NCBI GenBank assembly: GCA_013398175.1
Contig: VZRZ01002180.1
Location: 1,470,168 to 1,534,167, forward strand
Direction of reading: 5' to 3'
Origin: Climacteris rufus
Lineage: Eukaryota > Chordata > Aves > Passeriformes > Climacteridae
Length of the DNA: 64,000 nt
Shown: positions 24,608 to 36,800 of the stretch, in pieces
Numbering within the stretch: position 1 is the first letter of the stretch
How the letters are laid out: every line of letters starts with the position of its first letter
Notes under the pieces: model-generated
Seen by the model: only the letters and a program-made list of their open reading frames with translations
Told to the model about the DNA's origin: nothing
The model's database searches: none
Translations under genes and position numbers: made by a program

Positions 24608-24821
24608 ATGATGGAGGTCGTGCAAGGATTCACAGGGAGACCCCAGTTGCTGCCATGGGGAGCTGGGATCATTGCTGTGCTGTTGACAATTGTGACTGTG
24701 TTGTCCCTGCCCTCCCTGATGGATTACTGGAGGCGATGGCGAATGATGAAGTCAATCCCGGGTATCAGTCCGTGCTATCCTGTGCTGGGAAATGCCCTGC
24801 TCTTAGAGCGGGAGGGAGAAG
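24608..24821 (+). CDS. CYP4V2: CYP4V2 exon 1
   Basis: It encodes the start, the hydrophobic anchor (GIIAVLLTIVTVLSL) and the SIPGISPCYPVLGNALLL hinge after the membrane segment. Donor GTAAGG, ending in phase 1. Confidence 0.95.
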
Positions 24822-27800
24822 GTAAGGCCAGCTCACACTGTAACCCAGCTGTGAGGTCCCTGCACTGTGTGGAGTTTGCTGGAGGAGCCAATAGTGGTGA
24901 GGTGTTTGTGTGGCTGAGCTGTGGCTGGCTGGGGAAGGGCAGTGGGGTATCAGAGGATGTGCTGTTCCCTTTAGGACTCTCTGGGCCTGTGGGCAATGTG
25001 CAGAGGGGAACTGTGTGAGGAGTGAGCAGTGAAGGGGAAAGATGAGGAACTGCATAAATGTCATGTTATTATTGGTCTCAAAGATTAAGAGGTTCAATCT
25101 GACAGCAGCTGATTCTGGGCTCAGACCATTAAGTTGTTGGTAGTGTGGAGCATGAACACTGTGGAATGTGTTTTTGTGATGGGGTGGCCCACTGGGGACT
25201 TTTGCAGGAAGTGCTGTTTCACAAAGTGAAACAGTGTCCTCATGACTTTTAGCTGTAATCCAAGCAAAACTTGGAACAATTATCTTCCCCCAGACAAGCA
25301 CGTGCAAAGGATTTTAACATGCCAAGTTGCTTTTGCCCAGGCTCACTTTCAGAATTAGCTGTGATTTATGTATTAGATGCAAAAGAACTTGCTGAGTATT
25401 TATACTCCATCCCTCAAAAGCAAACATTTTTGTTCTTGCACTGATTAATGGGACCTTCTTTTTACCAGGTGCTTGAAAGAGCACTAATGTGCTAGATGTT
25501 CTCTTTCCATTGGTCCTTGATTTTTGACAGGAACATATTTCTTAAGAAGTTTGTGGTGTGAAAGCATGTCTGGGTCTGCTGTCAGTGGCCCACACTCTTC
25601 TTCCTGTGTGTGTTTGTGATGCCTGTGTATGCCTGTTCTGCTCTGTGCGCATGTGTTGCTGGGTGTGCTGCCGTGTGTGCTGCCAGAAGAGAGACTAATG
25701 CGTTGTGGGAGCATGGTGAAGTCAAGTATGAGTTCAGTACTGGAATTGCCTGGTGCTGTTCCATGCTGAGACATGGTGCCTCTGTGCACAAGGGTACACT
25801 GTCATATCTTTCCTCTGGATCCAACCCCATATCAAAGTACAAATATGAGAGATCTGTGGGGGATGTGAGGGCAAGCAGCTTTCTCCAAAGTTTACTTTGG
25901 GGAAGCAGTAGGAGGATCATAGTCAGGATGTTTATATGAGCTGGACTGAGAGACAAATATTTTTATTTTATTTTTTATCTTCTTTATTTTTGAATCCTTT
26001 TAAAAAAACCCAAACCAAACCAGGACATTGCTTCGATCTCCAGAAAGCAATTTGATGGAAACTCTGATGTTCTGTGTAGTCTCTAATCTCATTTGTTAGC
26101 AGGAATCACGGAGCCCCTATGCTTCAGTTAAATCCATGTCTAGCCATCTCTGTTCTTGTTTATTTATGTAAAAATGAGTGAAGTTTGTGGTTTATAATCT
26201 TTTTCATTAAAAATAACTTTTAAAAGGTGTAAGCATAGCAGAAAGGAAAATAGCTTTTCATGTGGTGGTAATTTTGTTTATTGGTATTGGTAGACAGTTG
26301 CTGGAGAATTGCAGGGTATATGGTGTAAAAAATTTAATTGCTCATTCAGCATTCCACTCCACCCCTCCCCCGTTGAAGCTCTACTCTGCTTTTCTATTCC
26401 AGGCTTTTTTAAACAGCTACAATTATATGCCGAACAGTTCAGAAGTTGGCAATTGTACAAACTTTGGATAGGACCATTGCCTGTCATGATTTTGTATCAC
26501 CCTGATAGTGTGGAGGTGAGTGTGCTGGTCTCCTGTCTATTCTCTTGTCATGCAGATCAGTGTCCAACCTGTTAGTTTCTATTATCTCAATGTAATTTTT
26601 GTTAAAAAGGGCTTAGACTGATTTTCCTTGGGATTGTCCTCTGAGTCAGTGCTAAAGAAAGGCATAAAGCAAAGGAATATAAAAAAGGCCTAGTCAGAGA
26701 GTATTGAGGGGAATACTGAAGATGACCGGCAAATGGAAGCACCAAAGAAGCTTTATTTTCCTTTAGCTTTATTTTCACATGTGTGAAAGCTTCTGCTCCC
26801 AAGATCAGAACAACCACAGCAGGGAAGATGGGATTACTGAAATAAGGATAGAACATTATGAAATGCAGGTTGCAATGCTTGTGTCTCTTTGACAGACTTC
26901 TGCATTAGAACTTGGTGGGTCTGTTTTGATGCCATGAAATGTAGTCACTAGTTTTGCTGCCAACAGTGATTGTTCTTGAACTGGGAAGACAGAGTTCTTT
27001 CTCTGTTAGAGTGTTTGTTGAATAAATAGTGAAGAAATCTCTCTCCATCTAACAAGTGATATTTTTTCCTCTCCATTCACTTTTCTGAAAGGTTATTTTG
27101 AACAGTTCAAAACATATAGAAAAATCATACCTGTACAATTTCCTGCATCCATGGCTGGGCACTGGACTTCTGACAAGGTATAATGTATAATGTGCACTGC
27201 TGTCTTTTAGAAATTTGCAGAGTATATGATAGGAAGAAGCCTTGGTGGTGGGAATGCTGTGTGTATCTCTGAACAAAGAGATTGTGTGCATTGCTTGTCT
27301 CAGCTGGTCATGCTGCAGACCAGTAGGATGGGCCTGAGGTTGGTGGTGCTTTGAGGTAGGATGGGAGAGTATCTGCACCCTGTCCTTCATTTCATTCATG
27401 AAGTGGATGATCATAAGAAGTGAGCCTGGGTAAAAGCAAAAGTCAGGAGTGGAGAGAGGGAGGAGCGGTGGTGTAAGGGTTTGATGTCCTTCAGTCTTGG
27501 AAAGGTAAAGGAAGGTTTGGTCCAGATGATGCAGATATTCAAGAGTCAGAGCAAGGTAAGTGTAGAGTGGCTTTGGGGCCTTTGAGGCTCTTCTGAACTT
27601 TTGCAAAAAGGTCAAGGTCCCACTGTTAGTAGTGAAGCTTTGTTGCTTGTTTGGAGCCCTCAGAAGTGGAGTCCTTGTGCTTTATGATGGGACCATGGTA
27701 TTGTAAAAGCCAGCTGTGATCATATGGTGTGAGAAGCGCAAGTTCATGTGAGAAGATTAGGAATTTGTTTTGTCCATGAGTTTTGTTCATGGCCCTTAGG

Positions 27801-30800
27801 AAGGCAGTGAGTAATCAGTAGCAAAATGCAGAGGTGAGGTCCATGGGCATCAGGCATGTGTTCTTACTTACTGGTTCTTTTGTCTCCCATAGACTTGTAG
27901 AGGTATTTTAACTTCCTTGTGCTTGCAGAAGCACAGTGGAGGAAAATGCTCCAGTCTGTGCTGACTAAAGGCAGCAGTGGCAGATGCCAAGCAGATAAGC
28001 TGGCCTGTGGAGTGCCCCAATAGCAAGTTAACAGGATCAATGGTATGATGGTTTTACCCTGTAAGCAGAGGTGCCAGCTGTGTGCCTGTGGGGCATGTGA
28101 TTTAGAAAAAATGAACAAGGACCCCCAGGAAGCTGGCATCACTCCCTGTGTCTCCATGGTTGTTCATTGGCACGAGGGAAGTAATTTCCTGTCTCCAAGG
28201 AAGCAATTTGTAGCCAGGCCTTGAGGCAGTCATTTTTGTAATGTCCCTAGTTCTCTTCAGTCCTCCTTTCGTGGTCAGTGGATGAAGGCAAGCACAACTA
28301 GTAATTCAGAGAGACAGTGGGGTAAGCTGAGGCCTTGGTGATGAATAGCTGGTTTGGCCTATAGCTGGCTTCTGCTTGGTCCTTCTGAACCTGTGCATTG
28401 ACCAACAAGGATGTATTGTCTGGAGGCTTGTTGGCATCTCTGTTTTTTGAGAGCAGGTGGAGAATTGGTGACTTCTGCTTCTGAGAAATCTGGAGCAAGA
28501 CATATTTCCATTTGCTTCTTCTGTGGAGTGCTATGAATAGCTTGAAGAGACATCTACAGTGTGTCCATGTCTTCCAGGCTGCAGTATTTACTGTGTACTT
28601 CCTGTGATGGTGAGGGTTTTTTTTTTGACTTGAAGTTTTTTAGTCTTCCTTCTCCTCGTTAATTTTACAGCACTGGAGAGAAGTGGCGGTCACGGAGGAA
28701 GATGATAACTCCCACATTCCACTTCGCAATCTTGAATGATTTTCTAGAGGTCATGAATGAACAAGGAAAGATTTTGGTGGAGAAACTTGAGAAGCATGTT
28801 GACAAGGAACCATTTGATATCTTTATGGATATCACTCTGTGTGCCCTTGATATCATCTGTGGTAAGTCCTGTTCAGTCTGTGAATGATGCAGAAGATCAT
28901 GAGTTCAGCTGTGCCAGTTTGTGTGAGATGATTGAAGGAGAATTTCCCTGCTTATTTTCTAAATGCATTTCCACCCTTCCCATCCTTTTTCCCAGGATTT
29001 ATTATGTGCAGCTGAGCAGGTGAGTTTAATGCTGCCTTAGGTTTTAACCTTTATATTTTTCACATTCTGTATTGCCTGGCGTGTATGCTTTATAGCTCAT
29101 TAGTTGCTGTTCTCTATAGACATAACAGTGCCTCTCTGGACTCGCTCTTCAAGGACACTTAGACTGCCCAGGCCCAAGCTTCTAAAGTGGGGGGGAGCGA
29201 GCTAAGGAAGCTAGGGGGAAATTGCAAAATTTTAATTGGTGAATTTATGCTGACATGCAAATGGACCAAACCTATAAAGGTGTGGAGAACTCATGACTCG
29301 TCGTCCATTTTGGGTGATGCCCCTGGGGGGCTTTGTCTGCCCTAAATGTACCTTTGAAGGCCTTTCGAATAAATACCCACCTTTTATTCCCTTACTCCTG
29401 ACTAGTCTCAGTTTTTGGGCTAGCCTTTTCAGGCAACAGGGTTCTTTTTGTTCAGGCAGCAAAGTTACAGTGAGTTGGATGCACTTGTCAGATGCAGCAA
29501 TTCTTGACTTCTGCCTTCTGCAGTCCTCCAGTTCTTTTGCCAGCTGGTTTCTGAATGTCTTGAAACCTTGGGATAGGACTGTCCTGATAAGTTGGTTCCT
29601 TTTCTCTCTTTCAAGATTTTCACACACGAAAGCAAAATCTTCTTGACTGTTCTCCTTCACAGAAATGCAAAACAAGGTATCTAGCACAGTAAGCCACACT
29701 AAATTATGTGCTTTCCTCCCCCCTCTATAAATTTCAGTTTCTGCTTCTAATTTCTCTAATGGGTTTCTACCCACCAGAGTTTTGAAAGAGTATGGCAAAT
29801 AGACGAATTGGTGAGTTGTCCAGTGTTTTTCCAATTTAAACCTAAAAGGTTGGGAGGAAAGTTTTATTTTGCTCACCCCTGCGGTACTAATCACCTCTAA
29901 AGTTCTCATTAAGACTGATCTAATGCATCTTGTAAAAACCAAACCGATTCTAACAGAACCCGCAGATGCCCCGGCCTCGGCCGGTTCTGCACGGGCAGAC
30001 CCCAGGGGCGGTAGATGGCCCAGGCCGTGGCCGGCCAGCACAAGCTGGCCCGCTGGCCCAAGGGTGGGCGGCCCCGGCCCCCCTTTTCCAGCAGTAACCT
30101 GGTGAGCTGCCCAAACAACAGCGGACGAATCCAGCCACAGGACAGCAGTGACAACTGCTAANCGTGGAAAGCCCTGCTTCCCAGCTCCACAGCCGGAGCC
30201 GTGGGCTGTGCTGGCGGTCTGGCCCTTCCCCTGGGCCCCTCCCACCCAGGAGCAGCTAGGGGAAAGGGGGGCAAAAGAGACAGGGCCAGCGTCCAGCAGG
30301 GGACCGATGAAGACGCATGCGATCAGGACACCCCTGGATACTGGGCATAGCCCAAGGCTGCCAGGTCCGCGGGTGGCTGAGGCGGGGGCCAGGCAGCCTC
30401 CTCCTTTTTCACCGGCAGGCACCCATCTGAAGGTGCCTGCCCTCCCCCACTGCCCCGGCTCCCTGTGCCGCCGGAATCCTGGCCGGATCTCTTGCAGGGA
30501 CCCCCGCNNNNNNNNNNNNNNNNNNNNNNNNNNNNNNNNNNNNNNNNNNNNNNNNNNNNNNNNNNNNNNNNNNNNNNNNNNNNNNNNNNNNNNNNNNNNN
30601 NNNNNNNNNNNNNNNNNNCAGGTCCAGTTCTGTGTCCTTCCCGCTTCCCCGCAAAGACCTCAGCTCAATTTCCTCCTTCTTTTTCAAAAGCATTATGTGG
30701 TTTCCTTTAGATCTTTGCACCTGCGGTACAATCAAGAAAAGTCTCGCATACTGTACGAAACAGTGGTTTTTCCACAGATGAGACATTAAACTCAGTATTA

Positions 30801-33800
30801 ACTTCTCGTCCGTGCTTCCAAATTTTGGCCACACCCGCTGGTTGTCCAATTTATAAACTGTCCAGATTAGTGTAGAAAAGCGAAGTAATTCTGTCTTTGT
30901 AAGGAGACAATTTCTGCCAGTTAATTCTCCCCAGTTATCTAAAAGCTTTTGCAAAGGTGTGTTTTCTGGTATTTTGGAGGTTGTTCTAGAATGTTTACAA
31001 CCCATGGTTTCATAATTATAAACAGAAATCCACAGAAATAAAGCAGAGCAACCTAAATACACTAATGAGCTAAGAAAGAATACTAGAAAAGGTAGGATTC
31101 GAACTCTTAACCTTAGGATCTCTGACTGGGAGCTACAGTTACTACAGGCACTGTACCACCTGGCCAGCTTGGGGCCAAAAGGCACAGCTGCTAAACTAGC
31201 AACAAATTAATGGAGGGAAATCAAATCCCTGGAACTCTGTGACTTCCCTCACAAGCACTCACAAGCTAGTAGCAAATGAAAGGAAAGTCCAAATGAACTC
31301 CCCATGGACTCCCTGGGTCCCAAACAAACTAGCTCTCATGAGCTAGTAGCAAATGAAAGGAAAGTCCAAATGAAATCCCTGTGGACTCCCTGAGTCCCAA
31401 ACAAACCACAAGAGAGCCCTTAACACAATACAATACCACCTCTATTCACTACTCACGTGCCTCTGTGCTGAATCTGGAGAGTTTCTGGGCTCTTGGGGCT
31501 CCTCTGCCTCCTGGGCTGAATGTTCTGAGTCCCAGAGGATTGTTAAGAAGCCCTCGCTGTTCCATCTGGGTTGCCAAAAAAGTTTTGCCTGAAAAGGCTA
31601 GCCCAAAAACTGAGACTAGTCAGGAGCAAGGGAATAAAAGGTGGGTATTTATTCAAAAGGCCTTCAAAGGTACATTTAGGGCAGACAAAGCCCCCCAGGG
31701 GCATCACCCAAAATGGACAACGAGTCATGAGTTCTCCACACCTTTATAGGTTTGGTCCATTTGCATATCAGCATAAATTCACCAATTAAAATTTTGCAAT
31801 TTCCCCCTAGCTTCCTTAGCTCGCTCCCCCCCAGTTTAGAAGCTTGGGCCTGGGCAGTCTAAGTGTCCTTGAAGAGCGAGTCCAGAGAGGCACTGTTATG
31901 TCTATAGAGAACAGCAACTAATGAGCTATAAAGCATACACGCCAGGCAATACAGAATGTGAAAAATATAAAGGTTAAAACCTAAGGCAACATTATGGGAT
32001 TGGCAGGACAGAGATAGCAGTCTGTAGTGAGGTTGTGTTGAGGAACAGGATTCCTGGGCATGGAATTCCAAAGGAGTCTCATTCCCTGCAAAGGGATATG
32101 TGTCAAGGGGATGGTGTGGTGATAGTCAGAAGCTGGGAGCAGCAGTAACTTACTGTGTACACAGACTCTGCATTTCACTTTGCACTTGTGAATATTGATG
32201 TTTTCCTCCTTCTAGAAACAGCAATGGGCAAGAATGTGGGGGCTCAGAAGAATAAGAATTCTGACTATGTTTCTGCTGTCTACAGGTAAACAGACAGAAT
32301 CCTTAGTTACTTTGTAGTTGAGCTGGAGTTGATGCTGCTGGTGTCAGGAGGGAAGGCCATGTGGACAGAGAGGGAGGGATGTAAAGCACTGGAACAGACT
32401 AACACTGAATCACTAAATACCCTGGAGGTATTTGAAAGACACATAGATATGGCACTAAGAGTCATGGTTTAGCGATGGACTGTGCTGCGTTAAAACTAGG
32501 TTAACAGTTGGACTCAATGATCTATAAGGTCTTTTCCAACCTAAATGATTCTGTGATTCTATCATCTCGCTCCTAGCTTCTGATGGGGCTTGTTGAGACA
32601 AGTATGTTACAAAAAAGGGGTAGACCTGGAGGGTTTGATTATTATTGGCTCCTTGGCCTTTTCCAAATTGTACCACAGATATGCTTGAAGTTGGCCTAAA
32701 TGTAATAATCACTCCTCTGCAGCTAAAGCATGTGCAAGAGCTAAATAGTAATGACAATCAGTCTTTCCAAATGTACTCCAGTTGTGTTTGACCATACTTG
32801 GTCTCATACTGTTAATTTAAAATACTTTTACATGTGGTCTGGTATCTGGACATTCAAGTAGGAATGCAATGCTCTCAGAAACTGAGTTCTCAGGGCAGAT
32901 ATTTTGGAAGCCTGTCATTAGTCTTCTCAACATGGTCAACACTTTACTGAAGTGGAATGTGACTGGACTGGATGATTTAATAGGGCTGTTTCAAGAGGAT
33001 TCCAACTAAATGAGAATATGCTGTGCTTCTCAAAGATCAGTGCTTAAAGATATAAAACACGGTGATTCTGGGACAAGTAACAGAAATTTTGAGATCATGT
33101 AAAATCAAGAAACAAATGGGAACAGCGTTGCTTTCAAATAGTGGATTTAAACCTACACAATATGTTAAGTTCTACTTCATTAGGGTACATAGAAGTGTTT
33201 TCTTGGTTCTTGAAAGTGTGCTGTACTTTGGGTTTTTTTGTCAAGTAATGTTACGTGGTATAATTATTTTGCTCCTAGGATGAGTGATCTAACCCAACAG
33301 CGCATGAAGTGCCCTTGGCTTTGGCCTGATTTTCTGTATGTGCTGTTCAAGGAAGGAAGAGAGCACAAGAGGAACCTGAAAATCCTTCACAATTTTACAG
33401 ATACAGTATAGATTCTTTTCTTTTTTTAATTTATTTATAATGATAATTTTCATTGTTGGAGCAAAGTTTTGCACTCAGACCTTCCAAATGGGAGTGAGGT
33501 TCAGCCTCCTTGATTTGCTCTCTGTTCGGATACTGGGGAATTCCCTGAGAAGAAGACAAGAGCTGACTTCCCTTTCAGGATATCTGTTGAATTTAAACAA
33601 GGAAATAGGATACTCCAAGGGAGTGTCAGAAATTGCAGGTCCTTGACAACTGAAACAAACAACAGAAATCCATTGAACTCTTGTTCTGCTCCAAAAGCTC
33701 CATATAGGAATCCCCTGCAACAGCTCACTGCTGAGTTTGGAGCAGTAAGCAGGTTCTGCATGACAGTGCCATTTTCCGCAGAAATGTTAATTTGCCTGTG

Positions 33801-36800
33801 TTCATTTTCCCCTATTCAGAGCAGAACTGCTAAGATGAGCAAACACATGCAGGTCCCCACATCAGTAGTAAGACACTTTGACACAGAAACCATTAAGCAT
33901 GCATGACTCACTTGGCGTAAAATGAAGGTTTCTCTCACCTTGTTAGACTGTTGAAGTGACAGCCCTTTCTCTCACCGAACAATTCCCATGCTATTCTTGC
34001 TAATGTTTGCACTCCCAAACTTTCTGTTAGGATGTTGTCAGAGGCTGCTTTCCCTATGCATGTACCTCATGATGTCATTGTATCAATGTCTATTACAAAG
34101 GAAATAATCTCTGAACTTTGACTGCATATAATGAACCACATTGACTTTGTGTTGTTTTTAAGTACTTCATGTTTTGCTTCCTTTTATTGGAAGTTGCAGC
34201 AGTGAGCATGAGAGAGGCTCTTAAGAGGACCTAAGGTAACACTAGCACTCTTCTAGTGCTGGGCTGGTGCACTGAATATAAGAATCCAAGCCTTAGAAGA
34301 TGACAAAGGACAGTAACTAATAATGTCACCTGGTGTAGGTGCTGACAGCAAGCACTGAGACAAAGGATGATTCAATATGTGATGTGCAGGCATGTTCAGT
34401 GAGGAAAACAATGTGTGTATATAGAACTGTATTTTTTTCCTCCATTCAGTGATTCCTCTGAACAGAATTGCATACTCTACACCCTTTCTTTTTAATTATT
34501 TTGTTGTTTTTAAGAGCAATTCAAGTTTATTGAAGGGTACTGTTTTGGTTTGGGAACAACATGACATTTATGTCTCTTACTGGGACTATACTTTGACCTA
34601 AAAAAGGGAAATGGAGCCTTTGCTCTCATACTGAAGAAAATTTGAGAAGCTTTAGTGTAGTGAGTTCAGCAATACTATGTGTAGCCTTGATACAGGCTTA
34701 TGGGATGCCCTGGCTTCTCTTTAGTTTTCTGAGTTCTTCAGAGGTTGGAGGTGAGACATTTCCTCAGTTATCGGCTAGGATAGGGAAGATCTTATTGGTG
34801 TTTAGTGTATTCACACTGTGGTGATTTTTTTGATTTGCTGTTGCCATACTTGACAGTTATGATTGGCTTGTTCCAGATACTCTGGATATGTTTACACTTG
34901 TTGATGATCCCCATGTTGTTCATATAGTTTGTCTATCTATTTTCTTGATCACACAAAAACTGTTCAAGATTTATTCTATTGCTTGGAGCAAGAGAGGTTG
35001 TTCATATTTCACTACTAATACAAAAGGCAGCCAAATTTCATGACCTAATGCTGACAGCTGTGGTAACTAGCTCATGTAGACTGCTACAGATGGATATTAT
35101 TGTTTTGATAAGTTGAGACAAAACTGTATGATGCAGACTGTGCACTTGTGCTGAATGCATCATATCTGATGTAATGGTTTTAATCTCAGGTCATTGCAGA
35201 AAAAGCTGAGGAACTTAAAAATACTAAGCAAAAGAAACACAATAATGATGGCAACTGTGAAGAAAGTGGTTCCAAAAAGAGAAAAGCATTCCTGGACATG
35301 CTGCTGCATGCAACAGATGATGAAGGGAACAAATTGAGCTACAGGGACATTCGTGAGGAAGTGGATACCTTCATGTTTGAGGTAACCAAGGAACTCATCA
35401 GTTTGTTGTTCTTTCTTCTTGTTTGGGATGATTTTGTTTGTAGGGGTTTATTTGTTTGGTTTTCCGCCCCCAAACCTGAGATTCAGGATCTGCAGGTGGT
35501 GACTCTTAGTTCAGGAGGTTGCTTTTAGTATGAAGTTATTTTAGCCCTGGAAGCTTAAAAGGAAATGTGCCCTGAAAAAATGTTGGACAATGCATATGTG
35601 GTAGGCCCTGCCTATATGAGCAGGCTCTACTCATGAAAGCAGGTGAGAAATAAAAGCTTAATGTCTGACATGGACCATGGGCTCTTGGCCTGTGTTCCAA
35701 ACCCCATTAACACTGAAGAGAGCTCTAAATGGTTTCAGTGCTTTGACTTGCATTTTGCCCTGTCTTCTCACATTTTGTCCCTTGCCATATTGGCTGTAAT
35801 CTCCTGGTTCTGTTGTCAACTGTGTGTTAGTGCATTGTCTTCCCACAGAATCTTATCGTAGGATGGCTTGGGTTGGAAGGGACCCTAAAGATCGTCTAGT
35901 TCTGACCCTCCTGCCATGGATTAGGTTGCCCAGGACCCCATCCCACTTGACCCTGGACACCTTGAGAGACAGGACATTCAAAACTTCTGTGGGAAACATG
36001 TTCCTCTACTCTCTGAGTAAAGAATTACTTCCTAACATCTAATCTAAATCTCTTCTCTTTTAGCTGAAAATCATTCCCTCTTGTCCTATCACTATCTGCC
36101 CATGTAAAATGTCACTCTCCCTCTTTTTTTTTGTAAGCCTCCTCTAAATGCTGAAAAGCCACAATCAGGTCTTCCCAGAGCCTTGTCTTCTCCAAGCTCT
36201 CTCAGCCTGTCTTCGTAGGAGAGGTGTTGCATCCCACTGTTCATCTTCGAGGCCCTCCTTCTTGTCTGGTTCCCTGTATAATGAAGGATGTAAGAAGATT
36301 TTCACAAGTTTTCCGCATACTTCCCCTAGATGGACCTGAATACTCTCTTAGTAGAACTTAATTGATAGAATCATCTCACTGCTGTTGTAACTTGGAAAAA
36401 CTCTCCTCTCATCTTTCAATTTCTGTACTATAGCAAAATCCTGAACTTCATCACAAAAGTGCTTTTTTAGTACCAAAATCCTGTTTTGGTCAACTTTTCC
36501 CTTTTCTGTTCCCCCCTTTTTAATCTTTCTTCCCCCTTCTTTGGTTCACCTTTCCTCTCCCCTTTCCTTCTCACAGTGCTGGGGTCTAGTGGTTGATCCC
36601 CTTTTCACAGTAAACCAAGTCTTTTTTCCTATGGCTACTGTACTGTGTCTCATTAGACCATTTTTAGATGGTTTCGTAAAGGTTACAGGTTGTGTCCATT
36701 GCATCTCTCCTGTGGTAGTCACTGGCACCCCAGATGTTGTTATTGACCGGACGGTAACCAAAAAGATGAATTTACATCTGTTGCCTTGTATAGATACTGA

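Larger units (their letters stand above)
29030..31991 (-). mobile_element. Endogenous retrovirus in CYP4V2 intron 4, defective, LTRs inverted
   Basis: A 2.96-kb element lies between exon 4 and exon 5 of CYP4V2. The minus strand reads: LTR (31991-31583), primer-binding site (31576-31559), a leader with 77-bp repeats, a gag-like matrix start (31005), an assembly gap (30618-30508), a GC-rich segment, a further long open frame, then an LTR in the reverse orientation (29030-29438). No pol or env is recognisable, so it is not autonomous. Flanking bases TTAA and TTAT could be a 4-bp target duplication with one change. About 98% LTR identity points to a recent insertion. The matrix region resembles gammaretrovirus-like Gag; the exact family is not determined. 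Confidence 0.82.

Noticed and set aside
24765..25307. 180-codon minus-strand open frame over CYP4V2 exon 1/intron 1
   Set aside because: Shadow of the exon and its GC-rich flank; no family resemblance.
27049..27615. 188-codon minus-strand open frame in CYP4V2 intron 3
   Set aside because: It overlaps CYP4V2 exon 3 in antisense and shows no recognisable domain; best explained as chance.
31095..31166. tRNA-like A-box (TGGCCAGGTGG) and B-box (AGTTCGAATCC) on the minus strand inside the ERV leader, spaced as in tRNA-Leu/Ser
   Set aside because: The acceptor and T stems do not pair, so it is not a functional tRNA gene. It may be a relic or chance.
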